Counted from the first letter of the stretch, positions 1 through 9,026 are shown. The stretch: 64,000 nucleotides of DNA from J054 sp964613615 (GCA_964613615.1 CAZTIB010000057.1:1-64000), one strand, 5' to 3'. The notes: generated from the sequence alone by a model not told the origin. Translations and numbers: made by a program.

Positions 1-208
1 CGCGCCGCGGCTGCTGGCGCTCGAGCTCGTGGATGAAGTCCTGCAAGAGCCCCTGGGCGGCGCCCACCGCGATCTCGAGGCGATGGCGCAGACATTGCAG
101 AACGCCCTGGTTTCCCACCTGCGCGAACTCGAGGTGCTGGACTTGCCGGAGCTGCTGCGGCGCCGGTCGGAACGGCTCGCCGGCTTCGGCCGCTTCAGGG
201 AGAGCTGA
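1..208 (+). CDS. accA: Acetyl-CoA carboxylase carboxyltransferase alpha subunit, C-terminal end (partial)
   Basis: The gene enters from the left edge; about 68 codons are visible, read from base 2 to a TGA at 206-208. The tail contains a VDEV-x3-EPLGGAHRD stretch, typical of the AccA C-terminus, followed by an amphipathic helix ending in GFGRFRES. AccA with AccD forms the carboxyltransferase that moves CO2 from biotin to acetyl-CoA, the first step of fatty acid synthesis in the cytoplasm. tilS follows after 19 bp, the same accA-tilS order seen in many gammaproteobacteria, so the two are probably co-transcribed. Confidence 0.93.
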   Translation, partial: APRLLALELVDEVLQEPLGGAHRDLEAMAQTLQNALVSHLRELEVLDLPELLRRRSERLAGFGRFRES

Positions 209-227
209 CCGGCGGACGGCCCCGGCC

Positions 228-1550
228 ATGCAGCCGCTGATCGACATTCTCAAGCACGCGCTGGCGGCGGCTGACGCCGAGCCGACCGGTCTTTGCGTGG
301 CCTTCAGCGGCGGCCGTGATTCAACGGTGTTGTTGCACGCATTGCACCAATTGCAGCTACCAGTGCCGTTGCGGGCCGTGCACGTGGACCACGGTCTGCA
401 GGCGGAGTCCGCTGCCTGGGCGACGCACTGCGAGGCCGTGTGCCGGGCGTGGCAGATTCCGCTGACGGTTGCCCGTGTCCGGATATCGCCGGCGGGCGCC
501 GAGGGTGGGCTGGAGGCAGCGGCCCGCGATGCCCGCTATGGCGCGTTGCGCGCCGGGCTGGGTGCCGGCGAGTTCCTGCTGACGGCCCACCACAGCGACG
601 ATCAGCTCGAGACGGTGTTGCTGCGCCTGATGCGAGGTGGCGGGCCGGCCGGTGTGGCCGGCATCCGGCCGTTTGCATCATTCGGGCCTGGCTACCTGGT
701 CCGGCCGCTGCTGCAGGCCGGTGCCGGTCAGCTCGCCGACTATGCGCGGCAACACGCCCTGAGCTGGATCGAGGACCCGTCGAACCGCGACGAAGGGCGC
801 GATCGCAACTATCTGCGCCACAGCGTGCTCCCGGCGCTGCGACTCCGTTGGCCGGCGGCGCCCGACACCGTCACCCGGACCGCGCGGCTTGCCGACGCCG
901 CCGCGCACCTCCTGGACGAATTAGCCCAGCTCGACGCCGCGCGCGTGGTGGACGACGACACCATTGACCTCGGCGCGCTGCGCGAATTGAGCTCCCGTCG
1001 GCAGCACAATCTCGTGCGCTGGTTTTTGCGTGAGCACGGCGCGCCACCGCCAACGGCCGCAGCCCTTCAGGAGGGACTCAATCAGTTGTGCGATGCCCGG
1101 GTCGACGCGGCGCCCCGATTAAGCTGGCCTGCGGGCGAGTTGCGTCGCTACCGCGACCGGCTCTACCTGTTGCGCTGCCACCCCGATCACGAGCCGGTGC
1201 CGTGCGCCCGGCAGTGGGACGGCATCGCAACCCTGGAGCTTGGCTCGCTGGCCGGCCGCCTGTCGTTGCGTTCGCGCGTTGCAGGCAGCTCGGCCCTTGC
1301 CGGGCCGCCGTTGACCGTCCGGTTTCGCCATGGCGGCGAGCGCTTGCTGCAACACGGCCAGCACGTGAGCCTGAAAAGCCTGTACCAGGCCGGTGGCATC
1401 GTGCCCTGGATGCGCCCGCATGTGCCCCTGGTGTTCAGTGGTGATGAACTGCTAACCGTAGGCGGGCTCTGGTACGCGGAAGACGGGCAGGGCGGTGGCT
1501 TTGCCAGCGACCTGGAAATCGCCTGGGCGCCAGGGGAGCGGCTGCGTTGA
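228..1550 (+). CDS. tilS: tRNA(Ile)-lysidine synthetase
   Basis: This 440-residue protein modifies the wobble C34 of the CAU-anticodon tRNA-Ile to lysidine, using ATP and lysine, so that it reads AUA. The PP-loop SGGRDST lies at residues 27-33 and the second ATP-site motif HHSDDQ at 121-126; the C-terminal third fits the TilS substrate-binding domains (residues SLKSLYQ and VGGLWYAED are visible near the end). The length matches the E. coli enzyme (432 aa). The reading frame is open well upstream, inside accA, but the ATG at 228 gives the standard N-terminus. No clear Shine-Dalgarno is seen; expression may follow accA. Confidence 0.95.
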   Translation: MQPLIDILKHALAAADAEPTGLCVAFSGGRDSTVLLHALHQLQLPVPLRAVHVDHGLQAESAAWATHCEAVCRAWQIPLTVARVRISPAGAEGGLEAAARDARYGALRAGLGAGEFLLTAHHSDDQLETVLLRLMRGGGPAGVAGIRPFASFGPGYLVRPLLQAGAGQLADYARQHALSWIEDPSNRDEGRDRNYLRHSVLPALRLRWPAAPDTVTRTARLADAAAHLLDELAQLDAARVVDDDTIDLGALRELSSRRQHNLVRWFLREHGAPPPTAAALQEGLNQLCDARVDAAPRLSWPAGELRRYRDRLYLLRCHPDHEPVPCARQWDGIATLELGSLAGRLSLRSRVAGSSALAGPPLTVRFRHGGERLLQHGQHVSLKSLYQAGGIVPWMRPHVPLVFSGDELLTVGGLWYAEDGQGGGFASDLEIAWAPGERLR

Positions 1551-1574
1551 AGCGCCGCGATGACGCTGACTTCA

Positions 1575-1603
1575 TTGAGCCAACGGGGCCGTTCTAGTAA
1601 CAT
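1575..1603 (+). promoter_or_regulatory. Candidate sigma-70 promoter for pyrG
   Basis: The 238-bp gap between tilS and pyrG contains TTGAGC (1575-1580), 17 bp, then TAACAT (1598-1603). Both hexamers match 4 of 6 consensus bases with ideal spacing. The predicted start would leave a leader of about 180 nt. I see no other gene or obvious attenuator in the gap; the short open frame across it has no recognisable content. Confidence 0.3.
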
Positions 1604-1788
1604 TCTGACACTGGAAACAGCCTCTGATGCGGAGTCTGCAATCGGCCGGAGCAAGCTTCCCAGTCCAGGGTGCCCCACGGGCAACGGGACAGAAGCCTCT
1701 CCGGCCCATGTATTTCTGCATCCAGGTGCTGTCGCGGCAAGCACGGCGCCGCAAGTCTTTCTGGCCCGGTTGGAGTTGAGCTGACTGC

Positions 1789-3435
1789 ATGCCCAAGTTC
1801 GTATTTGTAACCGGTGGCGTCGTCTCTTCCCTTGGCAAGGGTATTACGTCGGCATCCCTGGGGGCGATCCTCGAGTCGCGGGGGCTGACGGTCAGCATGA
1901 TCAAGCTCGACCCGTACCTGAATGTCGACCCTGGCACGATGAGCCCGTTTCAGCACGGCGAAGTTTTCGTGACCGCGGATGGTACGGAAACCGACCTCGA
2001 TCTCGGCCACTACGAACGCTACGTGCGCACGACCACGGGCCGGCACAGCAATTTCACCACCGGGCGCATCTACGGCAGCGTGATTGCGAAGGAACGGCGC
2101 GGTGACTACCTGGGCGCCACCGTGCAGGTAATTCCCCACATTACCGACGAGATCAAGCGCAGCATCCGCCTGGGTGCCGGTAAGGCCGACGTCTGTATCG
2201 TCGAAATCGGCGGCACGGTGGGCGATATTGAATCGCTGCCCTTCATAGAAGCCATTCGCCAGGTCGGCGTGGATCTTGGCCACGACCATGTGGTTTACGT
2301 GCACCTGACGCTGGTGCCGTATATCGCCACGTCCCAGGAAATCAAGACCAAGCCCACGCAACATTCCGTGAAAGAGTTGCGGTCGATTGGAATACAGCCG
2401 GATATCCTCGTGTGCCGTTCGGAGCAGCCGGTGCCCAACGAGCAGCGCAGCAAGATTGCATTGTTCACCAATGTTCGGGAAGAAGCAGTGATCTCAGCCA
2501 TGGATGTGGAAGACACCTATCGCTTGCCCATGGTGTTCCGTGATCAGGGTTTCGACGAGATTGTTGTCGATCGTCTGCGACTGGACGTGCCGCCCGCTGA
2601 CCTCAGTGAATGGGAAGCAGTGGTGGCATCGAAGCGCAATCCAGAGACCGACGTTACGGTTTGCATGGTGGGCAAGTACATGGACCTGCGGGATTCCTAT
2701 ATCTCGCTGTCCGAGGCATTGGTGCATGCAGGTGTGCAGACCCGCACGCGCGTGAACATTCGGTACCTCGAATCAGAGCAACTCGAAAAAGACGGCCTGT
2801 CCGCATTGCACGATGCTGATGCGATTCTCGTGCCCGGCGGTTTTGGAGACCGTGGCTTCGAAGGCAAGATCGATGCCGTGCGCTACGCGCGTGAGAACAA
2901 GATTCCTTATCTCGGTATCTGCCTGGGGCTGCAGGCCGCAATTGTAGAATTCGCGCGTAACGTGGCCGGCATGGCGGGTGCCAACAGCACCGAGTTTGAC
3001 AAGAGTACGCCGTACCCGGTCGTGGCGCTCATCACTGAATGGGAAGATCGCTCGGGTATCACCGAGAGCCGCAGCGAAGCCTCCGAAATGGGCGGCACCA
3101 TGCGCCTGGGCGCGCAGGATTGCCGCTTGGTCCCTGACACCCTGGCCCGGCAGCTCTATGGCACCGATGTGATTCGCGAGCGCCACCGCCATCGCTACGA
3201 ATTTAACAACGGCTATCTCAAGCAACTCGAAGCAGCCGGCATGCGATTTTCCGGCTTGTCCAACGATGGGCTGGTGGAGATGGTTGAACTCCCTGATCAC
3301 CCGTGGTTTGTTGCCAGCCAGTTCCATCCGGAGTTCACTTCCAACCCGCGCGACGGTCATCCGCTGTTCACCGGCTTCGTGTCTGCCGCTCGTCGTTTTG
3401 GCGAGCGTGAACTCAAGGCCGTGGCCGGCGCATGA
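1789..3435 (+). CDS. pyrG: CTP synthase
   Basis: A 548-residue bifunctional enzyme that converts UTP to CTP using ATP and glutamine ammonia, the last step of de novo pyrimidine nucleotide synthesis. The N-terminal amidoligase domain begins MPKFVFVTGG with the nucleotide loop GGVVSSLGKG at residues 9-18; the C-terminal class I glutamine amidotransferase has the nucleophile Cys378 in GICLGLQ and the His513/Glu515 pair in FHPEF. Full length compared with E. coli PyrG (545 aa). Its stop overlaps the kdsA start (ATGA at 3432-3435), so the two genes are translationally coupled; pyrG-kdsA-eno is a common order in this class. Confidence 0.98.
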   Translation: MPKFVFVTGGVVSSLGKGITSASLGAILESRGLTVSMIKLDPYLNVDPGTMSPFQHGEVFVTADGTETDLDLGHYERYVRTTTGRHSNFTTGRIYGSVIAKERRGDYLGATVQVIPHITDEIKRSIRLGAGKADVCIVEIGGTVGDIESLPFIEAIRQVGVDLGHDHVVYVHLTLVPYIATSQEIKTKPTQHSVKELRSIGIQPDILVCRSEQPVPNEQRSKIALFTNVREEAVISAMDVEDTYRLPMVFRDQGFDEIVVDRLRLDVPPADLSEWEAVVASKRNPETDVTVCMVGKYMDLRDSYISLSEALVHAGVQTRTRVNIRYLESEQLEKDGLSALHDADAILVPGGFGDRGFEGKIDAVRYARENKIPYLGICLGLQAAIVEFARNVAGMAGANSTEFDKSTPYPVVALITEWEDRSGITESRSEASEMGGTMRLGAQDCRLVPDTLARQLYGTDVIRERHRHRYEFNNGYLKQLEAAGMRFSGLSNDGLVEMVELPDHPWFVASQFHPEFTSNPRDGHPLFTGFVSAARRFGERELKAVAGA

Positions 3436-4271
3436 AGCTCGCGGGTTTCGAGGCGGGCATCGATCAGCCTCTGTTCCTGATTGCCGGCCCGTGCGTCATC
3501 GAGAGTGAGGGGCTGATACTGGATACAGCCGGCACGCTCAAGGAAATCACTAGTACCCTCGGCGTGCCGTTTATTTTCAAGGCTTCCTTCGACAAGGCCA
3601 ATCGCTCGTCCGTCAAGAGCTTCCGCGGGCCGGGCATGGCCGAAGGGCTGCGCATACTGGGCGAGGTGCGCAGCCAGCTTGGGCTGCCAGTACTCACCGA
3701 TGTGCACGAAGACACACCGCTTGATGAGGTTGCCGAGGTCGTGGATGTCTTGCAGACACCCGCCTTCCTGTGCCGGCAAACGAATTTCATCGTCAACGTC
3801 GCACGTACCGGCAAGCCGGTGAACATCAAGAAGGGCCAGTTCCTGTCGCCCTGGGAAATGACTAACGTCGTCGCCAAGGCCCGCAGCACGGGTAACGACA
3901 GCGTAATGGTCTGCGAGCGTGGGTTCAGCTTTGGTTATAACAACCTGGTTTCCGACATGCGCTCGCTCGCAGTTATGCGCGAGACAGGCTGCCCGGTGGT
4001 CTTCGACGCGACGCATTCTGTGCAGCTGCCCGGCGGTCGTGGCGATGCCTCGGGTGGACAGCGCGAGTTCGTGCCGGTGCTGGCCCGTGCTGCCGTGGCG
4101 GCCGGCGTGTCCGGCGTATTCATGGAAACCCACCCCAATCCCGAGGCCGCGCTGAGTGACGGCCCCAACGCGTGGCCCCTGGACCGAATGCGGTCGTTGC
4201 TTGAGTCGCTGGCCGAGCTCGATCGTGTCGTGAAGTCCAGACCGCTTCCAGAAGCCGGAATGTCTGACTAG
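3432..4271 (+). CDS. kdsA: 3-deoxy-D-manno-octulosonate 8-phosphate synthase
   Basis: A 279-residue class I aldolase-type enzyme that condenses phosphoenolpyruvate with arabinose 5-phosphate to Kdo-8-phosphate, feeding Kdo into the lipopolysaccharide core. It begins with the family motif LFLIAGPCVIESE (residues 12-24) and keeps KASFDKANRSS, the PEP/arabinose phosphate site, and DATHSVQLPGG near the end. The length is typical. The second Kdo gene, kdsB, lies in the same window at 51.8 kb. The start overlaps the pyrG stop by four bases. eno follows after 33 bp. Confidence 0.97.
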   Translation: MKLAGFEAGIDQPLFLIAGPCVIESEGLILDTAGTLKEITSTLGVPFIFKASFDKANRSSVKSFRGPGMAEGLRILGEVRSQLGLPVLTDVHEDTPLDEVAEVVDVLQTPAFLCRQTNFIVNVARTGKPVNIKKGQFLSPWEMTNVVAKARSTGNDSVMVCERGFSFGYNNLVSDMRSLAVMRETGCPVVFDATHSVQLPGGRGDASGGQREFVPVLARAAVAAGVSGVFMETHPNPEAALSDGPNAWPLDRMRSLLESLAELDRVVKSRPLPEAGMSD

Positions 4272-4304
4272 CGGGCGCCCTGATGACTAAGGTATCGACC
4301 AACA

Positions 4305-5585
4305 ATGACTGAAATCGCGCACATACACGGCCGCGAGATTATCGACTCGCGGGGCAACCCTACCGTGGAAGCCGAGGTTCGGCTCGGCAGCGGCGCGGCG
4401 GGGCGCGCAGCCGTGCCGTCGGGTGCATCCACCGGCTCACGCGAAGCGGTGGAACTGCGCGACGGCGACGCCCAGCGCTATCTCGGCAAGGGTGTACGCG
4501 GCGCCGTCGAAAATGTGAACAGCAGCATTCGCGATGCGTTGCTCGGTACCGAGGGCACGGACCAGGCGGGCCTGGACCAGCGATTGATCGAGCTCGATGG
4601 CACAGACAACAAATCACGCCTCGGCGCCAACGCGATCCTCGCCGTATCGCTGGCCGCGGCCCACGCAGCCGCAGCGGAGCGGGGCCAGCCCCTGTACCGC
4701 TGCCTGGGGGAGGCGCCCTTCACGATGCCGGTGCCGATGATGAACATCATCAACGGTGGTGCCCATGCGGACAACAACGTGGACATCCAGGAATTCATGG
4801 TGCTGCCGGTGGGGGCTGCAAGCTTCAGCGAGGCCCTGCGTCACGGCGTGGAAGTGTTTCACGCGCTGAAATCCGTGCTGAAAGGCCAGGGGCTGAATAC
4901 CGCGGTGGGCGACGAGGGTGGCTTTGCGCCGAACCTGCCGTCCAACGCGGCGGCCCTCGACACGATCATGACTGCCATCGACAAGGTGGGTTTTCATCCC
5001 GGCCGCGACGTGTGGCTCGGCCTCGATGTTGCGAGTTCCGAATTCTATGTGGACGGTCGTTACGAGCTGGCCGGGGAAAATCGGCACTACGACGCGCCGG
5101 GATTTGCCGAGTATCTTGCCGGGCTGGTGGACGCGTACCCGATCATTACGATCGAGGACGGCATGGACGAGAGCGATTGGGAGGGCTGGGCCGCGCTCTC
5201 CCAGCTTCTGGGCCAGCGGATCCAGCTGGTCGGTGACGACTTGTTCGTAACGAATACGTCGATACTCTCGCGGGGTATCGACGAGGGCATCGCGAATTCA
5301 ATCCTGATCAAGCCGAACCAGATTGGGACCCTGACGGAGACGCTGGCGGCCATCGACATGGCTGTCGATGCGAACTACACCGCGGTCGTATCGCACCGTT
5401 CGGGCGAAACAGAGGACGCAACGATTGCCGATATAGCTGTCGGTACCCGGGCCACCCAGATCAAGACCGGCTCTTTGTGCCGTTCCGACCGCATGGCCAA
5501 GTACAACCAGCTGCTGCGTATTGAGGAAGACCTTGGTGACGCAGCACGCTACGCCGGCCGCGAGGCCTTTCCGGTCAGTCTCTGA
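4305..5585 (+). CDS. eno: Enolase (phosphopyruvate hydratase)
   Basis: A 426-residue glycolytic enzyme interconverting 2-phosphoglycerate and phosphoenolpyruvate; in gammaproteobacteria it also binds the C-terminal scaffold of RNase E (rne is in this window at 53-55.6 kb). Visible landmarks are the N-terminal GREIIDSRGNPTVE, the metal and substrate segments NVDIQEFMV and TIEDGMDESDW, and the enolase signature LIKPNQIGTLTET. Full length and uninterrupted. The stop TGA shares its last base with the ATG of ftsB at 5585. Confidence 0.98.
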   Translation: MTEIAHIHGREIIDSRGNPTVEAEVRLGSGAAGRAAVPSGASTGSREAVELRDGDAQRYLGKGVRGAVENVNSSIRDALLGTEGTDQAGLDQRLIELDGTDNKSRLGANAILAVSLAAAHAAAAERGQPLYRCLGEAPFTMPVPMMNIINGGAHADNNVDIQEFMVLPVGAASFSEALRHGVEVFHALKSVLKGQGLNTAVGDEGGFAPNLPSNAAALDTIMTAIDKVGFHPGRDVWLGLDVASSEFYVDGRYELAGENRHYDAPGFAEYLAGLVDAYPIITIEDGMDESDWEGWAALSQLLGQRIQLVGDDLFVTNTSILSRGIDEGIANSILIKPNQIGTLTETLAAIDMAVDANYTAVVSHRSGETEDATIADIAVGTRATQIKTGSLCRSDRMAKYNQLLRIEEDLGDAARYAGREAFPVSL

Positions 5586-5905
5586 TGAACCAGGTGCGCC
5601 GGCCGATTTTTCTGCGCATTACGCTGATCGTCCTCGGCGTGTGCCTGATCCTGCTGCAGGCGCGACTGTGGGTGTCGGGCGACGGTGTGGCAGGCATGCA
5701 GCGGCTGGGGCACCGGGTCGACCACCAGCGTGCCGAAAACACCGAACTCGCCGATCGCAATGAGCGCCTCCATGCGGAGGTCCGCGATCTGAAAAGCGGC
5801 TTCAGTGCGTTGGAAGAACGGGCGCGCGCCGATCTCGGGTTAATCGCCCCCAACGAAACCTTTTACGTGGTGAGCGACGCGCCGGAACCTGGCGAGTCGC
5901 GCTGA
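5585..5905 (+). CDS. ftsB: Cell division protein FtsB
   Basis: A 106-residue bitopic membrane protein of the divisome core that works with FtsL and FtsQ to activate septal peptidoglycan synthesis. One membrane segment spans about residues 9-25 (LRITLIVLGVCLILLQ), followed by a periplasmic coiled coil (about 38-75) and the conserved septum-formation-initiator end ERARADLGLI-x4-ETFY. The start overlaps the eno stop by one base (TGATG). In most relatives ispD and ispF follow ftsB; here truD comes after only 5 bp, so that part of the cluster has been lost or moved. Confidence 0.93.
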   Translation: MNQVRRPIFLRITLIVLGVCLILLQARLWVSGDGVAGMQRLGHRVDHQRAENTELADRNERLHAEVRDLKSGFSALEERARADLGLIAPNETFYVVSDAPEPGESR

Positions 5906-5910
5906 GCGCC

Positions 5911-6927
5911 ATGCTGCCCGATGCAGAGATTGAGCGGCTGCGTTACGCCGCCGATTTTGCGCTGCTGCCTCGTGCTCACGGCCTGCCCCTTGCCACCGGG
6001 ATCATTCGGCACACGCCGGCCGACTTCGAAGTGGTCGAGCAGCTCAATGTCGACCCGTCCGGGGAGGGTGAGCACCTTTACCTGCGGGTGCGCAAGACCG
6101 GACAGAATACCCGCTGGGTTGCCAAACGCCTCGCAGACAGTGCCGGTGTGGCTTACGGTGCGGTCGGTTACGCGGGGCTGAAAGATCGCCATGCGGTCAC
6201 AGAGCAGTGGTTCAGTCTGCACCTGCCGGGTCGTCCGGATCCGGAGCTCGAGCTGCCCGAAGGTGTGGAGATCCTCGACGCGGTGCGCCATACGGCGAAG
6301 CTGCGCACGGGGCAAGTGGCGGCCAATCACTTCCGCATCGTGGTTCGCGAACTCGATGCCGATCTGCCAGTGCTACAGCGCGGTGTCGCGACGCTCGCCG
6401 AGCACGGGGCGCCTAACTATTTCGGCGCCCAGCGGTTCGGCCGGAATGCCCGCAATCTGGAGCTGTTGAACGGGCCTGGCCGCCCCAATCGCGAAGTTCG
6501 GGGCTTTGGTCTGTCGGCCCTGCGCGGGGCGCTGTTCAACGGCTATCTCGCCATGCGTATCGTCCAGCACAGCTGGGATGCCACCTTGGCCGGCGAGATA
6601 CCCTCGCCGCAGGGAGGTGCCAGCGGACTGATGTGGGGCACGGGTGAGAATCGTGCCAGCGAACGGGCCCTGGAACTCGAGCAGGCCTGGTTCGATCTGT
6701 TCCCTGAAACTACTGCCCTGCTCGAACGGCAGCGCGTGCGCATGATGCGGCGACCCCTGGGCCTGAATCCGGAGCAGCTGGCTTGCGAGCCCTGTGAAGG
6801 CGGCGTGGAACTGCGCTTCCAGCTGCCGCGAGGCGCTTTTGCGACGGTATTGCTGCGTGAACTGGGCGAGTTCCGGGATGCGCGCGCGGTGCCGCCAACG
6901 GAGGACGAGAATGCTGGACCTGATTGA
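5911..6927 (+). CDS. truD: tRNA pseudouridine(13) synthase
   Basis: A 338-residue pseudouridine synthase of the TruD family, which isomerises U13 in tRNA-Glu. The catalytic motif GYAGLKDRHAVTEQWFS contains the nucleophilic aspartate at residue 92. The later segment PNYFGAQRFGR is the second family signature. Length is near the E. coli protein (349 aa). It is followed by an overlapping open frame for a crotonase-fold protein (17-bp overlap), and further on by surE, pcm and nlpD, the usual truD neighbours. Confidence 0.96.
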   Translation: MLPDAEIERLRYAADFALLPRAHGLPLATGIIRHTPADFEVVEQLNVDPSGEGEHLYLRVRKTGQNTRWVAKRLADSAGVAYGAVGYAGLKDRHAVTEQWFSLHLPGRPDPELELPEGVEILDAVRHTAKLRTGQVAANHFRIVVRELDADLPVLQRGVATLAEHGAPNYFGAQRFGRNARNLELLNGPGRPNREVRGFGLSALRGALFNGYLAMRIVQHSWDATLAGEIPSPQGGASGLMWGTGENRASERALELEQAWFDLFPETTALLERQRVRMMRRPLGLNPEQLACEPCEGGVELRFQLPRGAFATVLLRELGEFRDARAVPPTEDENAGPD

Positions 6928-7660
6928 CCATGACAACATCGCCGAGGTGCGCATGAATCGCGGGCCTGCCAATGCGTTGAATGCGGCGCTCGTCATGGAT
7001 CTGACCGACGGCCTGCGCCAGGCCATCGCCCAGGGCGCCGGCGCAATCCTGATTTCCGGGCAGCCGGGCATGTTCAGCGGCGGTCTCGACGTTCCGGAAC
7101 TTCTGCCCCTGCCGCGCAGCGCAGTTCGCGAATTCTGGGAGCTGTTTTTTGGCCTGATGCGCACGGTGGCCACCAGCCCGGTGCCGATGGTCGCCGCCAT
7201 TACCGGCCACAGCCCCGCAGGCGGTGCGGTCATTGCGGTGCATTGCGATTATCGCGTTGCGGCCGAAGGTGAATTCAAGATCGGCTTCAACGAAGTGCGG
7301 GTGGGGCTGCCGGTGCCGTCCACGATTATTGCTGCACTGACAGACGTGGTCGGCGCCCGGCATGCACGGCGCCTGGTAACGCAGGGCTTGCTGATCGACC
7401 CTGCCGAGGCGCAGGAAATCGGGCTGGTCGACGAACTGGTGGCTGTCGCCGACGTCGTGCCGCGGGCTCTTGAGTGGTGTCGCGAAGTCGCGGCGCTGCC
7501 GCCGGTCGCGATGAATGAAACCCGCCGCCAGGCGAAGGCGAACCTGCTGCAGAATCTCTCCCGCTCGGCAGACGCAGAGGTGGCAACGGACTACTGGTTC
7601 AGCGAGGAGACCCAGCGCGAAATGCACAGGCTGGTGGCGCGGCTGAAAGAGACCCGCTAG
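6911..7660 (+). CDS. Crotonase-fold protein, probable delta3,delta2-enoyl-CoA isomerase type
   Basis: A 249-residue member of the enoyl-CoA hydratase/isomerase superfamily. Oxyanion-hole segments are visible as MFSGGLDVPEL (54-64) and GHSPAGGAV (99-107). The first hydratase glutamate is absent (Val107 stands there), while the second acidic residue is kept as Glu128 in GFNEVRVGL after CDYRVAA. A single glutamate at this place, together with CDYR-x11-NE, is the pattern of mitochondrial-type delta3,delta2-enoyl-CoA isomerases, so I favour isomerase over hydratase; this is inference. The ATG at 6911 lies inside truD. The stop overlaps the convergent smr stop (CTAG, 7657-7660). Its presence between truD and surE is not the usual arrangement. 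Confidence 0.88.
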   Translation: MLDLIDHDNIAEVRMNRGPANALNAALVMDLTDGLRQAIAQGAGAILISGQPGMFSGGLDVPELLPLPRSAVREFWELFFGLMRTVATSPVPMVAAITGHSPAGGAVIAVHCDYRVAAEGEFKIGFNEVRVGLPVPSTIIAALTDVVGARHARRLVTQGLLIDPAEAQEIGLVDELVAVADVVPRALEWCREVAALPPVAMNETRRQAKANLLQNLSRSADAEVATDYWFSEETQREMHRLVARLKETR

Positions 7661-8202
7661 CGCCGCAAGAGCACGTAGACTGCGCCGGTGCCGCCATGCC
7701 GGGGTTGTGTCCTGCAAAACGCCAGTACCGGGTCCCAGCGGCGCAGCCACTTGTTGACCAGATTCTTCAACACCGGGCCGCGTGGACCGGAACCGAGCCC
7801 CTTGCCGTGAACAATGCGCACGCAGCGTGTCCCGTGGGCGGAGGCCTCGGCAATGAAGTCCCGCATTGCATCGAGGGCATGCTCTGCGTTCAGACCGTGA
7901 AGGTCCAGTTCGTCGCGCACCGCAAACTGGCCGCGCTTGAGTTTGCGGAATTCCCGGATCGGCAGCCCGGGCCGCCGGAATGCCATTTCCTCGCCCGTCT
8001 CCAGGTCGGCGCCATCGGGCGGTGGCTCCAGGGATTCCTGCAGCGCCCGGGCCTCATCCCGTCGCCGGAAGTAGGCGCGGGCCTTTGGCGCAGGTTTGTC
8101 CACGTTGCGCCGCACCCCGGACAGTGGCTGCACGTCGCGCATGGCCTCGCGGAATAGCGTGGCCTCACTCGACTTGCTATCGTTGCGCCTTTCCTTGCTC
8201 AT
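7657..8202 (-). CDS. Smr domain protein (SmrA/SmrB-like endonuclease)
   Basis: A 181-residue protein with a basic, probably flexible N-terminal half and a C-terminal Smr (small MutS-related) domain. The two Smr motifs are present: ELDLHGLN (DLHG at 100-103) and VHGKGLGSG (HGKG at 132-135). Stand-alone Smr proteins of this size are nucleases; SmrB of E. coli cleaves mRNA at collided ribosomes, and that is the best-known role of close relatives. The ATG at 8202 is preceded by GAGG; an in-frame ATG at 8226 would add eight residues. It is transcribed away from surE and converges on the preceding isomerase-like gene. Confidence 0.9.
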   Translation of the reverse strand: MSKERRNDSKSSEATLFREAMRDVQPLSGVRRNVDKPAPKARAYFRRRDEARALQESLEPPPDGADLETGEEMAFRRPGLPIREFRKLKRGQFAVRDELDLHGLNAEHALDAMRDFIAEASAHGTRCVRIVHGKGLGSGPRGPVLKNLVNKWLRRWDPVLAFCRTQPRHGGTGAVYVLLRR

Positions 8203-8260
8203 GGTCCTCGTCGCGCGGTCTTCCATGCCGCGAGCGTCAATGGTAGCGGGTGCGACACTC

Positions 8261-9010
8261 TTGAGAATACTGCTCAGTAATGACGACGGCTACCAGGCCG
8301 AGGGCCTGGCGGTCCTGGCCCTGTCATTGCACGGCCTGGCCGAATTAGTCGTCGTGGCTCCGGACCGCAACCAGAGCGGTGCAAGTCACTCCCTGACGCT
8401 GACCACGCCGCTGCGGGCCGGGCGCACCCGCGATGGCATGTATTTCGTCAACGGCACGCCGACGGATTGCGTCCACCTGGCCATCACCGGGCTGCTGGAA
8501 GAAGAGCCGGACATGGTGATTGCCGGCATCAACCACGGCGCTAACCTTGGCGACGACGTGCTTTACTCCGGCACGGTGGCGGCCGCCGTGGAGGGGCGCT
8601 TCCTCGGTTTGCCGGCCATTGCCGTATCGCTGGTGGGGGTCGATCCGCGACATTTCGACACGGCCGGTCAGGCCGTGCGAACCCTGCTGACGCGCCTGAT
8701 CGACGACCCATTGCCGTCGGACACCATTTTGAACGTCAATGTGCCGGACGTGCCGGTGGGCGAGTTGCGGGGATTTCAGTCCACGCGCCTGGGCTATCGA
8801 CACAAGGCCGAGCCGGTGGTGACTGCCGAGGACCCGAAGGGCCAGACTGTCTTCTGGGTTGGGGCGGCCGGACCCGGTCAGGATGCCGGCGCCGGTACCG
8901 ACTTTCATGCAGTGGAACACGGCTACGTGTCCGTGACCCCGCTGCAAATTGACCTGACTCGCCACGACGCCGTGGAGCACCTGGCTGGCTGGTTGCCGGT
9001 TTCGGCCTGA
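8261..9010 (+). CDS. surE: 5'/3'-nucleotidase SurE
   Basis: A metal-dependent nucleoside monophosphate phosphatase, stationary-phase survival protein E. The protein begins at the conserved RILLSNDDG metal-binding loop; further motifs are PDRNQSGASHSLTL, NGTPTDCVH and GINHGANLGDDVLYSGTV. I place the start at TTG 8261 because this puts RILLSNDDG exactly where SurE proteins begin (249 aa); an in-frame ATG at 8240 would add seven residues. It is divergent from smr, with pcm directly downstream, as in the classical surE-pcm-nlpD cluster. Confidence 0.95.
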   Translation: MRILLSNDDGYQAEGLAVLALSLHGLAELVVVAPDRNQSGASHSLTLTTPLRAGRTRDGMYFVNGTPTDCVHLAITGLLEEEPDMVIAGINHGANLGDDVLYSGTVAAAVEGRFLGLPAIAVSLVGVDPRHFDTAGQAVRTLLTRLIDDPLPSDTILNVNVPDVPVGELRGFQSTRLGYRHKAEPVVTAEDPKGQTVFWVGAAGPGQDAGAGTDFHAVEHGYVSVTPLQIDLTRHDAVEHLAGWLPVSA

Positions 9011-9026
9011 GCATTCGAGATACGGC

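Noticed and set aside
1560..1784. 74-codon frame between tilS and pyrG
   Set aside because: No ribosome site, no recognisable motif, ends directly before pyrG; more likely an untranslated leader.
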